A stretch of DNA of 64,000 nucleotides from Salticus scenicus (lineage: Eukaryota; Arthropoda; Arachnida; Araneae; Salticidae). Position numbers and translations under genes: made by a program. The notes beneath the pieces were generated by a model. That model saw nothing but the letters and a program-made list of their open reading frames with translations. It was not told where the DNA came from and searched no databases. Numbering within the stretch: the stretch's first letter is position 1; every line of letters begins with the position of its first letter. The stretch is taken from the NCBI GenBank assembly GCA_963930645.1, contig OZ005660.1, forward strand, positions 246,782,731 to 246,846,730, written 5' to 3'. Below, piece after piece: positions 23,601 through 33,792 of the stretch.

Positions 23601-24545
23601 TGTGAACTTTCTAGAAATATTTGTATTAAATAATCTAGAATGTAACCAGCTGTATATATATATTCAGATAGATAGATAATCACAGAGATAAGTAGTGGCA
23701 TTTGAGGATAAAATCTGGAACTAATTTTTTTTTTAATTTTCTTGAGTAAAATTTTTCATTATTAGAAGAACTGTAATTCTGTGCTCTCTTAAGCCCCCTA
23801 CTTTTATATTAAAGCTTAAAGTGTGCGAAAGATCACACTGTGTTTTCAAATTTAAAGAAGGTAATGAATAAATTGCTACATCTACTTCTGAAATAAACAC
23901 CCACTTCTGAAATAAAACAAAATAAAATGAAACCTTACCGTTGAATGTGTATATACTTGATCTCAGTTTCAAACATAATTACTAACTCTTATAAAGTGTT
24001 CGCATTCCTTTGATATATTCTATTTCGAGGACCTGTTCACGTCGATTTCAACTGCCTAAAATACGTAAATGTTCTTATCTGAGAACCATTAAGAAGATGG
24101 CGAAAGTTTTCCCTATTCGTAGAGATAAGGTTTTGCGAAAGACAACTGATATTGAAAGGTAGAACTAGAGAAATGAAACATTTTTTTTACAGATTGCACG
24201 AGAATTATTTATGCAGTTTTATCACTAAGTAATGTTAGAAAGTTAGAAAGTGAAAGATGTACAAGTCGGTGGCAAGTGAAATGTAAATAAATAGATATAT
24301 TGTGGGTATATTATATCTTTATTTCAAGCAACTAAGATAAATCAACACACACGCACACACACATATATATATATACAGTCGAACCACCTTAACGTGAATC
24401 TCAAAGGGGTAAAGATAGTTGTTCGTGTTATCAGTATTTTATTCTATGAGCAACTATCTTCATAAAACTGAACTAATCATTTTGAGTATTGTAAAGAATA
24501 TTACATAATTTTCTTTTCATTTATATTTTTAATAATATATATTAG
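23601..24545. other. AT-rich non-coding region
   Basis: No gene recognised. 'cagtcgaaccaccttaacg' near 24377 resembles a DNA-transposon end, but no matching partner was found. Confidence 0.45.
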
Positions 24546-24858
24546 CATAGCCTCCTAAACTAGATGCCTGTCGCATCGCTCGAAAATTTGGTAAAAATTG
24601 ACAGTGCCACCCTGTACAGATTGAGCGACTTTTTTACTCAACAGCCACCAAAAATTGTTAACAGTGCGATATGATATACGTAAAAGACGAATAGTATCGA
24701 AGAAACGTCGATTATATAGATCGTATATCACTTCTTAAAATTATTAGTGACAGCTGAATAAAAAAGCCACGTAATCTGTACCAGGTGGCGCTGTCTACCG
24801 CTTCAACTGTTGCCAAGTTTTCGAGCCATACGACAGGCATCTAGTTTAGGAGGCTACG
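24546..24858. mobile_element. MITE with 7-bp target duplication, family F, copy 1
   Basis: Ends CATAGCCTCCTAAACTAGAT and ATCTAGTTTAGGAGGCTACG; flanks are a perfect 7-bp repeat, atattag (24539-24545 and 24859-24865). The 313-bp body is largely mirror-symmetric: 'ctgtacagattgagcg' with 'cgtaatctgtaccagg', and 'caacagccaccaaaaattgtta' with 'aattattagtgacagctg'. The second copy is at 63467-63798. No open frame. Confidence 0.88.
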
Positions 24859-24865
24859 ATATTAG

Positions 24866-26238
24866 GAACTTAGGTCTAAGTGGTAAGGAGTATATTTTTA
24901 TTTAATAGCTTTTGAAATATCAGTAATCAGATTTTAACACAAGTGTTAAAAGGTAATATGGATTTTAAAGGCTGAAAAGTATAGATATATATTGAATGGT
25001 TTTTAAATACATTAAATAAAATTTTGCATTCAGAATTTTCGTCCTATAAAAGAGCAAAATTTAAATATTAAAAAAAAGTTTTATTAAAATTTTTGTAAAA
25101 TTCAGCCGCTGGGATCTGGTTTCCCAAAATCCTTAAAAAAAAAACGGTGATCAGGATAACTTATGTAATAGGATAACTTATGTATTTATCTGAAACTTAA
25201 AATTAAAAAAAAAAAATCTATTACAAGATAAGTATAGCTCTTGCTCGGACGAAAGATTAAAAAAAAAAAAAAAAATGAAATCGGAATTATCAACATAGTT
25301 GTAGGGAAAATAGAACAATTTTCAGTACATTTTATCCCAAATAGACCCTTCTAAAATTGGTTGTAGAAAGAAAAAGAAAAATGTTTTATACATAGTCAAT
25401 TGTATTTTCAAAAATCGTGTAAAATTTTCTACAGAGACTTCGAAAATCAAACTCCACAGACTGAATTTTCCAAAATTTTTAATAAAATTTGTAAAATGTT
25501 GTTTTAATGTTGGTCTTTCATATATTGAAAATTTTGAATAAAAACTTTTATTTATTACATTGAAAAAGTGGGTGTGGCAAATATATTTTTTTTAAACTTT
25601 CGGAACACATGTAATCCCTTAACTAGTATGTTATGGCCATAACAAAAATTTCTTCTTTTCTTTACAAGATAATTTTCTTCATGAAAATAGTTTTTTTTCC
25701 ATGTTAGAAAAGTGGTACATCGAAAAATAATCGATTTTGTGACTTACAGACGACATTTTAGAAACTATTTTACGAAAGGTAACCAAAGTGAAAAGTCATT
25801 TATCAAAAGTTAACTGCTGCTGTCGTTATCAAAAGTTAACTGCTGCTTTTCAAAAAGATCTTGTTTCCTTTGTTCAACCAAAGTAGAAGTTCCTCTTGAA
25901 ATATTTCCAAGTTGCTCTTCAAAAGACTCACAGAACTAGATATCAGGATCATGGAAAAAAAGAAAAGTTTTAAAGTTGATGAATTATGTAAAATATATAA
26001 AACAATCATTGGCACAATTCCAAAACAGGTTTCTTCCCCCTTCTTGTCATCTTAAACAAAATCTATTTTATGAAAATCTGGAGTGAATTCAATCGACTTT
26101 CTGATTAGTTACGTGTTACCGAGTTTTTTAAACAAATCTGAACCTTTGTATAATTTAATAAATAAACAAAAGTAAAAATTATAGTAGGGTGTATGAGTTT
26201 TCTTCCTAAGTACAATGGTTATACAATGGTTATAATGA
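24866..26238. other. AT-rich non-coding region
   Basis: No gene recognised. A small direct repeat 'ttatcaaaagttaactgctgct' occurs twice within 25799-25850. Confidence 0.5.
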
Positions 26239-26533
26239 TAACAGGAGACTTGGCGTTGGCTTATTAAAACCCGAATAAACTACTACGTCAGAAACGCCAA
26301 TGAAAAATATTGGAAATGCATACAGCTGATTCGGTAGCCTAAAGCGTACAGTACTGGCCAGAATGGATGACTCACTTGTTTTTTCCCATTCATAGTGACG
26401 TATTGGCGCCAGATGTTCGTTTTGGCTATCTGCCAAAGTGCAGGTGTTCTTGCTTGGCATTTTGTTAGTTCATTAGTTGTGTTCGCCGTGTGTTGACGTA
26501 CGAATTATTGCAGAAGGGTGAAATAATATAAAA

Positions 26534-27171
26534 ATGCCTGGTAAAAGAATTTCACACGAAATGCATGCACAAATAAAGATTCGGAACGAAGAAGGTTATA
26601 GTACTCTTGAAATTGCTGCCAGATTACAATTGGCGCAAAAAACAGTTTCCAGGTCTATAAGTAATTTGAAAACAACCGGAAATTATGGATATTCAAAGCC
26701 AAAAGGTCGTCACAAGAGCACAAACAAGCGCATGGATGAGTACATAATTTTGGCAGCCAAGAATTCACTCAGAAAATCAGCGAAAGCAATCCAAGCTGGT
26801 TTACCAAAAGATGTTAATATCCCTAACCAAAGGACAATCCGCAGGAAGCTATTTAATGCCAATTTAAAGTCCTACAAGCCTGCTAAGAAGCCTAAATTGT
26901 CTCCCAAAAACATTGCTGACCGACTGACATTTTGTAAAAAGTATCAGGGTTGGGCAGCGGACCAATGGAAACATGTGATGTTTTCAGACGAGACTCAAGT
27001 ATCACAGTTTTATGCATTTTGTAGAAAAATACGACGGCCTCCCAATAAAAGAGACTGTCAACTCTACATTATTCCCACCGTGAAGAATGCTGCAAAACTC
27101 ATGGTCTGGGGAGCCATTTGTGCCAAAGGAAGATGTGGATTGTGGTTCATGCCTGAAGGTACATCAATTAA
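26534..27171 (+). pseudogene. Tc1-like transposase, N-terminal part
   Basis: Opens at ATG 26534 (M-P-G-K-R-I-S) and reads without interruption for 212 codons up to the piggyBac target site. Residues ~8-60 form the paired-type helix-turn-helix that binds the element's ends (…S-T-L-E-I-A-A-R-L…V-S-R-S-I). A second DNA-binding region follows to ~110. The first catalytic Asp is in H-V-M-F-S-D-E-T-Q (~residue 150). K-L-M-V-W-G-A-I lies ~35-40 residues later. The frame continues in sense into 29595 if the piggyBac element and one TTAA copy are removed. The rest of the gene is damaged, so the enzyme is dead. Confidence 0.88.
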
Positions 27172-29590
27172 CACTAGAACGCCCGACGGAGTCATTTCGA
27201 CTCCAAGTCTTATTTAAACACTGGTATCTCTCTGAAATTTTAATTTTACTTACTTTCCTTCCGTGACTTTTCTTATTTTTTTAATGTCTATTTATTCTGA
27301 AAATTCTAATTTATTTGCTTATTTTGTTAATTAGTTCTAAGCAAATACCCTTAGGACGCCCGTCGGAGTCGAATCGACTCCAGAGAAAGCAAAATAATAT
27401 TTTCACTATTCATGAGTTTGGGATCCGTATGTTTTGTCTCTGTTATAGGTAAAGAGTGTTTTTCATGTCCCTTCCATTTTTCCATCCCTTTGCTGGGTAA
27501 AAATGGTTAGTTCTGTGCACTGCTGGAAAGATAGCCTGTATTTTGCGAAACACATCCATTTAGCGTTTCGTTTGAAATCATTCCAGTCTGTTTTCCTTTT
27601 TGCTGAGGAATTGCGTTCTTTATAATAAAAAGAAAATATTTCAATATAACGCGTAAAAAAGGTCTTACACCAGAAGAAATAACTGCGCTTTTACGAGAGC
27701 TTTCAGAAAATGAATCTGAAGAAATCGATTTATCCGAAAATGATGATGAAAGGGAAGAAATTATATATGAAAATAATATTTCGTCTAATTCTGTTATTAA
27801 TGAAGAAGATAGCACAACAAATGTTGAATCTAATAAAGGCGAATTTCATGGTGATCCTGATGGTACTCAGTGGAAAATAATGCGTGCAAATACGAATCTT
27901 CCTGGGAGATATTCGAAGCAAAATGTGATGAGTCAAGTCGCTGGTGCAACTATTTATGCCAAAAAATTCATAAAAGCTAAAAGTGTTTTGAGCGCTTGAT
28001 CATTATTTATAGACAGAAAAGTTTTGCAACAAATAAAAGAATGCACTGAAACAAAGGCAAAACGTGTACTTCAATCTGATAACTGGACAGTTACGATAGA
28101 TAAACTTCAAGCATTCATTGAAATTTTATATGCTCGAGGCGTTAGTGGTGCAAAAGGCATTGATATACATTCCTTATGGTCTAAGTCATGGAGTTTGAAT
28201 TTTTACATTGAAACTATGAGAAGAAATAGGTTTTCGGAAATTCTACGATTTCTTAGATTTGATGTGAGAGCTACCAGATCTACTCGATTGAAAAAAAGAT
28301 AAATTTGGTATCATATCCGAAATTTGGAACAAATTTGTAGAAAACCGTATTGCCTGCTTCCATCCTGGGGAAAATATAACAATAGATGAACAGTTATTTC
28401 CAAGCCAGAATCGTTGCCCTTCTACGCAATTTATACCTTCTAAGCCAGATAAATATGGACAGAAATTTTGGCTAGCTGTAGATCTTAAAACGAAATATTT
28501 GCTGAATGCTTTCCCTTATTTAGGCAAAAGTGAAGAACGGCCATCGGAACAAAGTTTATCAGAATATGTAGTGATGCGATTGATGCAACCCTTTCTAAAT
28601 AGAAGAATAAATGTGACAGTTGATATTTTTTTCGCCTCATTACATTTGGCTAAAACACTGCAGAAGAAAAGAACAAGCTTAGTAGGGACTGTAAGCAGAG
28701 CCAGGGGAGAAATTCCAAAATCAATGAAAAATTTACAGGATAAGTTATATGAAGCAAAAATTCTAAAACATGAAGAAACGGGTACTACTCTTAAGTCTAC
28801 CCAGCAAGAGAAAGAAAAACGTTATTATTCTGAGCACTCTCCACCCGTCCGTTAATATTGAAAAGAACGAAAAGAAGACAGCTGAGACCATTAGATATTA
28901 CAATGAAACAAAATGCGGTGTGGACATTATTGATCAGATGGCCAGGAAATACTTTGTAAAAGGTTCCTCAAGAAGATGGCTTGTGCATACCTTTTGTAAT
29001 ACTTAGATTTAGCTGCAATAAATGCTTGGATCATTTACAAAGAGATTACCGGAGAAACAAAGCTAAGCAGGCAAGGCGTTTATTCAGTTACTAGCAGACG
29101 AGTTACGTAAAAATTACTTATCTGCTAAAAATGAAAAAAAAAATAAAAGAAGAAGAAGAAGAAAGAAAGCCTTCCATGGCGCAGACACTAGAAACAGGAG
29201 CCCTCAAGAGACGGAAATGTGAAATAAAATTTTGTAAAGGAAACATGACTTTCAAAGAGTGTATATTATGCGGGAAAATGGTTTGTGGAAAATGTTTAGA
29301 CAAGACTGAATATACTTGCACAGCCTGTATTCCAGATATGTAAAATTATTCTGCAAGTATTTGATTTTACTGGATAATATTTCTAATCGAAATTCTTAAA
29401 ATTGTATATTTAAATATTTTTCTCTTATTTGTAAAAATGAAAATACTGTTAAATATATGCTGAAATACTCTAGTTTAATTATTTACTTATATCTGTGCGT
29501 TTGTATATTATTAATCCTTCTAAAATTGAAAGGAGTCGAAACGACTCCGGCGGGCGTTCTAGGGGGTAAAAGGTAGCGGGCGTTCTAGTG
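27172..29590 (+). mobile_element. piggyBac-like element
   Basis: 2,419 bp bounded by TTAA duplications at 27168-27171 and 29591-29594. The ends are CACTAGAACGCCCG and CGGGCGTTCTAGTG, a perfect 14-bp inverted repeat. Subterminal copies of the palindrome 'ggagtcgaatcgactcc' lie at about 27367-27383 and 29533-29549, with a half-decayed version next to the left end. The right end has an extra internal copy of 'gcgggcgttctag', so the terminus is partly doubled. It encodes a broken transposase. Confidence 0.92.
27622..29343 (+). pseudogene. piggyBac transposase (DDE_Tnp_1_7 type), multiply broken
   Basis: The coding track can be followed from about 27622 (the expected start ATG now reads ATA) to TAA at 29341. 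There is an acidic N-terminus (E-S-E-E-I-D-L-S-E-N-D-D-E), a mid-region with a TGA at 27997, and the three catalytic aspartates in I-T-I-D-E-Q-L-F, N-V-T-V-D-I-F-F and K-C-G-V-D-I-I-D-Q-M. A C-terminal cysteine-rich finger follows (C-E-I-K-F-C…C-I-L-C-G-K-M-V-C-G-K-C…C-T-A-C). Frame changes occur near 28290 (in an A7 run), 28790-28800, about 29003, about 29072 and about 29145-29190. Most lie in or beside homopolymers, so part of the damage could be assembly error. As read here it cannot make a functional enzyme. Confidence 0.85.
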
Positions 29591-29594
29591 TTAA

Positions 29595-30013
29595 TGGAAC
29601 TGTTTATCTCGATGTGCTAAAAGAGAAGTTACCACCGTTTATGAATATCAACTAGTGCACACACTTCTAACATGATGGGAGCACCTTGCCACCAGACTAA
29701 ATCAGTTAAGACATGGATTGCAAAGCAGGGGTTTCAGATCCTTGGGTCGTGGCCCGGAAATTCCCCGGATCTAAACCCAATCGAGAACTGTTGGGTAATT
29801 TTAAAGCGCAAAGTTGCTGAGCGTAACCCCACATCACTTTCGGACTTAAGAGAAATTATAAAACAAGTGTGGATTACCGAAATTACACCAGACTATTGCA
29901 AAAAAATATGTATTTCCATGCCTGATCGTATCCAAGCTCTATTGAAAAAAAAAGGTTTCCACACCAAATATTGCACCCTTTCTCAATTATGTATGTATAC
30001 TGTGCTTATATAA
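29595..30013 (+). pseudogene. Tc1-like transposase, C-terminal part
   Basis: Continues the frame left at 27171: V-Y-L-D-V-L-K-E-K-L-P-P-F-M, then TAG and TAA. H-D (second catalytic Asp) is followed by a one-base shift in a GGG run, then G-A-P-C-H-Q-T. After that it is open to TAA at 30011-30013, with S-P-D-L-N-P-I-E-N (the catalytic Glu) 34-35 residues after the Asp, the DD34E spacing. Two stops and one frameshift make this a relic. Confidence 0.85.
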
Positions 30014-30128
30014 CTAAAATTAATAATTCCCATAAAATAAATACTTAGTTAAATGCAATTGTTCTTGTTCATTCATAAACATCACAGTTTTTTGTGGTGA
30101 GTCATCCATTCTGGCCAGTACTGTACAT

Positions 30129-30235
30129 ACGGTACGCTTTAGGCTACCGAATCCTTTTGCGCGCCTTTTGCAAAAAGGCGTGCAAAAGGATGCACTCCTT
30201 TTTGCACTGAAGACGGTACGCTTTAGGCTACCGAA
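30129..30235. repeat. Duplication with hairpin inside the Tc1 right end
   Basis: The 23-bp segment 'acggtacgctttaggctacc…gaa' occurs at 30129-30151 and again at 30213-30235. Between them is a hairpin, 'ccttttgcgcgccttttgc' paired with 'gcaaaaaggcgtgcaaaagg'. The left end of the same transposon has this segment once, so the duplication is specific to the right end. Confidence 0.8.
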
Positions 30236-30302
30236 ACAGCTGTATGCATTTCCAATATTTTTCATTGGCGTTTCTGACGTAGTAGTTTATTCGGGTTTTA
30301 AT

Positions 30303-30651
30303 GGTTGTAATGTATTGAAATTTTTCTGAGTATCTCTGTAAAGGAGTTTTAAGTAATGATTGTAGAAATTTTCGATGATGATTCTCTTGTAACAAACTTT
30401 AGAAACGTATAACAGTTACATTTGCTTTTAAATAATTGCATTCGCTCCATGTAACTAGTCACTATGTGTCAAAATACATGTCAAACCTTTTTGCGCCCCT
30501 TTAAATGAACTATCAGTATTACGCAAGTTATTTTCCGTAGAGATCACACTTTAGCCAATCAATGTAACTTCGTTCTATTTTAAGCTATTTAACAGTACTA
30601 AAATATGCTAAAAATAATTTCAGTCCGTAAGATATTAAGCATATATATAAT
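30303..30651. other. Non-coding sequence
   Basis: Nothing recognised between the Tc1 element and the composite repeat. Confidence 0.5.
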
Positions 30652-32250
30652 ACTAGCAGGCAGGCAACGCTCGCTTCGCTGGTCCCTATTTTTAAAAGAA
30701 TCACTATAATTACTGAATTCTCAAAATTGCATTAATTTTTATCACGTGAAGAAAAGAAGAGAAACAAAATCTGATTGGGAAAAATGTCTCACCGGGTTCT
30801 CACTGCACTCGGAAAAAATTCCCAAAATGCTCTAACTCTTATTTCTATTATTTTCCACCTTCGCCCCCCCCCCCCCTTCCGTCTATCCTAATAATTTTAC
30901 AAATTCGAAAATATCTGCAATCGATTTGTAAGTATCAAAAACCTCTATGCACCAGTTTTAACGATATATCTCTTTTTTTATTTTTTGCCCCTCTGCCCCC
31001 CCCTTCCCGCCCCTCCCAATAATTTTAAAAAATCGAAAATATCCGCAATCGATTTGTAGGTATCGGAAACTTCTATGTACCAATTTTGAATGATCTAACT
31101 CTATTTTTTTTCCCCTTTTCCCCCCTTCCCGGCCCTCCTAATAACTTTACACTGTCGAAAATATCCCCATTCGACTTGTAGGCCTCTAAAACTTATCTGT
31201 ACCAATTTTGAACGGCCAAACTGTATTTCTATTTGTTTTTGCCCATAGCCCCCGCTTCCCGCCCCGCCTAATAATTTTACAAATTCGTAAATATCCGCAA
31301 TCGATTTGTAAGTATCGAAAACCTCTTTTTACCAATTTTGAACGATCTAATTATTTTTATTTTTTTGCCCCCCCCCCCTTCCTACCCCTCCTAATAATTT
31401 TAGAAATTCGAAAATATCCGCAATCGATTTGTAGGCCTCTAAAACCAATCTGTACCAATTTTGAACGGCCTAATTGTATTTCTATTTGTTTTTGCCCATA
31501 GCCCCCCTTCCCGCCCCTCCTAATAATTTTACGAATTCGAAAATATCGCAATCAATTTGTAGGTATCGAAAACCTTTATATACCAATTTTGAACGATCTA
31601 ACTTTATTTTTATTTTTTGCCCTCCCCCTATCCCCTCCCCCTTCCTGCCCCTCCTAATAACTTTACACAATCGAAAATATCCTCATTCGACTTGCAGGCC
31701 TCTAAAACTATCTGTATCAATTTTGAACGCCCTAACTGTATTTCTATTTGTTTTTGCCACATAGCACTCCCCCCTTGCTGCCCCACCTGGGGGCTGAATT
31801 TCTAAAATTCCAGAAATTGGTTTTTAATTATTTGCATTAGCTATATTTTAGAGCAAAAATTTCACGTAAACCTATTTTTTTGTTTGAGATATATAGGATT
31901 ACGCGAAATCACGTTTTACGCATGTGAAATCACGTTTTGCCCTCCCCCACCCCGCCCCCCTTGGGGACCGAATTTTGAAAATTCCAGAAATTGGTTTTTA
32001 GACATTTGTATTAGCTATATTTTAAAGCAAAAATTTTCGGATATCTGTTTTTTTGTTTGAGATACGAAGGATTTTGTGAAATCACGAATTTTGAAATTGC
32101 GAATTTTATAAAATCGCTTCTTAATGAATGCCTACGTCATAGAAAGAGCATTGTCACAAACTTTCATGCTTCTAGGTCCAGGGGTTTTGTCTGGGCGATG
32201 ATGAATCACCCCCTCACTCAGTCAGGAAGTACTCTTTTATATATATATGG
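30652..32250 (+). repeat. Composite repeat with ~125-bp minisatellite
   Basis: Starts 'actagcaggcaggcaacgctcgcttcgctggtccct' and ends 'cttttatatatatatgga'. Between about 30840 and 31790 a ~120-130-bp unit recurs about eight times: a poly-C run, 'taataattttaca', 'attcgaaaatatccgcaatcg', 'atttgtaggtatcgaaaacc' and 'taccaattttgaacgatc'. A further paired block, 'ttccagaaattggttttta…attagctatatttta', occurs at 31806-31850 and 31980-32025. The open frames here, on both strands, are artefacts of the array. Confidence 0.8.
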
Positions 32251-33070
32251 ATAAAATGTGATGAGAAAATTGTCTTAAAGAAAAGATAACTAGTTTTGCC
32301 AATATACCTTTATTTTCAATGTTTAAACTTCCGCACGTCTGCTGAAGCGCATATCTTGGCTCTTGTTTGAATTTTATATAGCATATGTATCATCTGCTCT
32401 GCTACGTGTGTAAGGTAAGTTTCAAACAATGGTCCAAATGTGTATTGCAGCTGATATTGTTCAAGAAAGCTAAATTCGATTGCTTTGTTTATTCGTGTGC
32501 ATTTTACGCATTGACGAGATATTTGAGTAGAGACTAGTAACCTTTTTGCTTCTCAACATCACATCCCCAACATTCAACCAATTCACTCGACAAACCGACT
32601 TTCTATCGCCAAACCGACATTCTACTTCCAACAGAGCAAGTTTCCTCCACCTTTGTTATCGCTGTTTTATATTTCGACTGAATGTAAATAAAACATAAAT
32701 CACAACCTACACTAGCTGAAATGGAAAGCAAGTAATCTAATCCTTGTTATTGATTCAAAGCTGTTCCGTTTGATTTCTCTTTGGAGTTTTGGTGGTAATA
32801 GGAACAATTCATTTAAAACATTCAAAATCCAAAGAACCAGTTGCCAAGAAAGCGGTTATCACCAAAAGAAGGCGCAAAAACCGCAGCGGTTTCCGGGAAC
32901 ATTTCACCATAGTCAGTATATGGAATCCGTAACTCTACTAGTACATCTACTCGATGATTTTACGGAGAAAAATATGTTGCTTTTTGCAGAATATCTTTAA
33001 ATGAATTTTAATCGTGGGAGTTTTGTTTCCTTTTACAATTACAGGACATTTTATTAATAAATAAAATAAT
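32251..33070. other. Non-coding, with one weak exon-like segment at 32801-32910
   Basis: The segment 32801-32910 follows an acceptor-like 'ggtggtaatag' and reads K-E-P-V-A-K-K-A-V-I-T-K-R-R-R-K-N-R-S in one plus frame, with a gtcagt donor-like site near 32911. The basic composition looks protein-like, but no family is recognised and no neighbouring exon was found. An alternative frame is also open here. Treat as a weak guess only. Confidence 0.15.
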
Positions 33071-33664
33071 CTAAACTTGATTATTGTCTTGATTATACTG
33101 TCTGCCTTCGACGATATGTGGTGCACTCTTTAACATGATATATATGCAGAACTCGAAGTCTCCAGCCTTTTTTGAGGATACTATCTTAAATGAGAAAATT
33201 CCGCCTGGTTTGCTACCACTATTTTCATATACAAAACATAACATATTTTCATCGTAATATGGCATGATTGAATTTAATATGGAGGTTCTTGTATAAAACA
33301 TAAACAAAAATTTTTCAAATCTAAAAATATTCAGAGAAAAAATATAAGAAAGAAAAGGAAAAGAAAGAAAGAAAAGGCGGGGATATTGAGCTCTGTGCAT
33401 ATGTAAAAAAACAGACAAAAAAAATACTACAAGATTTGGTTTAAACAATTTATTAGCATTTATTCTGGACACTTCTACATAAACTCTTGACATCACAGAT
33501 AAAATTCTAGCTAGAGAACACTGATCGTATAGTCGAGAAGAACATACTCCATGTTCTGTATAAAAATAAGAAAGCATCTCTTCTTCTTCTTCTTGATAAG
33601 ATATGACTGCAATGTACAGAGATCGACCGCAAATATATACGCTTTTGGAAATAGTTATCGTCAA

Positions 33665-33754
33665 TTCCTGGAGCGAAAAATCCTTTAAATGCTGATAATT
33701 TTGTAATTCATGTTTGTTATGAAACAGAGTAATAACAACCTAGTAATAATCAGC

Positions 33755-33792
<38 letters not shown>

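Larger units (their letters stand above)
26239..30302 (+). mobile_element. Tc1-like transposon, split by a nested piggyBac element
   Basis: Inverted ends of about 110-130 bp: 'attaaaacccgaataaac', 'tacgtcagaaacgccaatg', 'gcatacagctg' and 'ggtagcctaaagcgta' at 26262-26370 reappear inverted at 30090-30302. A further ~23 bp on the left (acaggagacttggcgttgg) has no partner on the right. It is shared with the palindrome at 45552-45668, so it belongs to the element. Without the 2.42-kb insert the element would be about 1.64 kb, the normal size for Tc1. The right end carries an internal duplication with a hairpin (30129-30235). Confidence 0.88.

Noticed and set aside
24377..24440. Possible pogo/Tigger-type end (cagtcgaacc…)
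   Set aside because: No matching inverted end or target duplication found within several kb.
31208..31805. Several overlapping 60-97-codon frames on both strands
   Set aside because: All are produced by the ~125-bp poly-C-containing array.
33071..33664. 197-codon minus-strand frame, the longest intergenic one there
   Set aside because: No recognisable domain; contains E-run and F/S-rich stretches from simple sequence, and there is no splice or codon-bias support.
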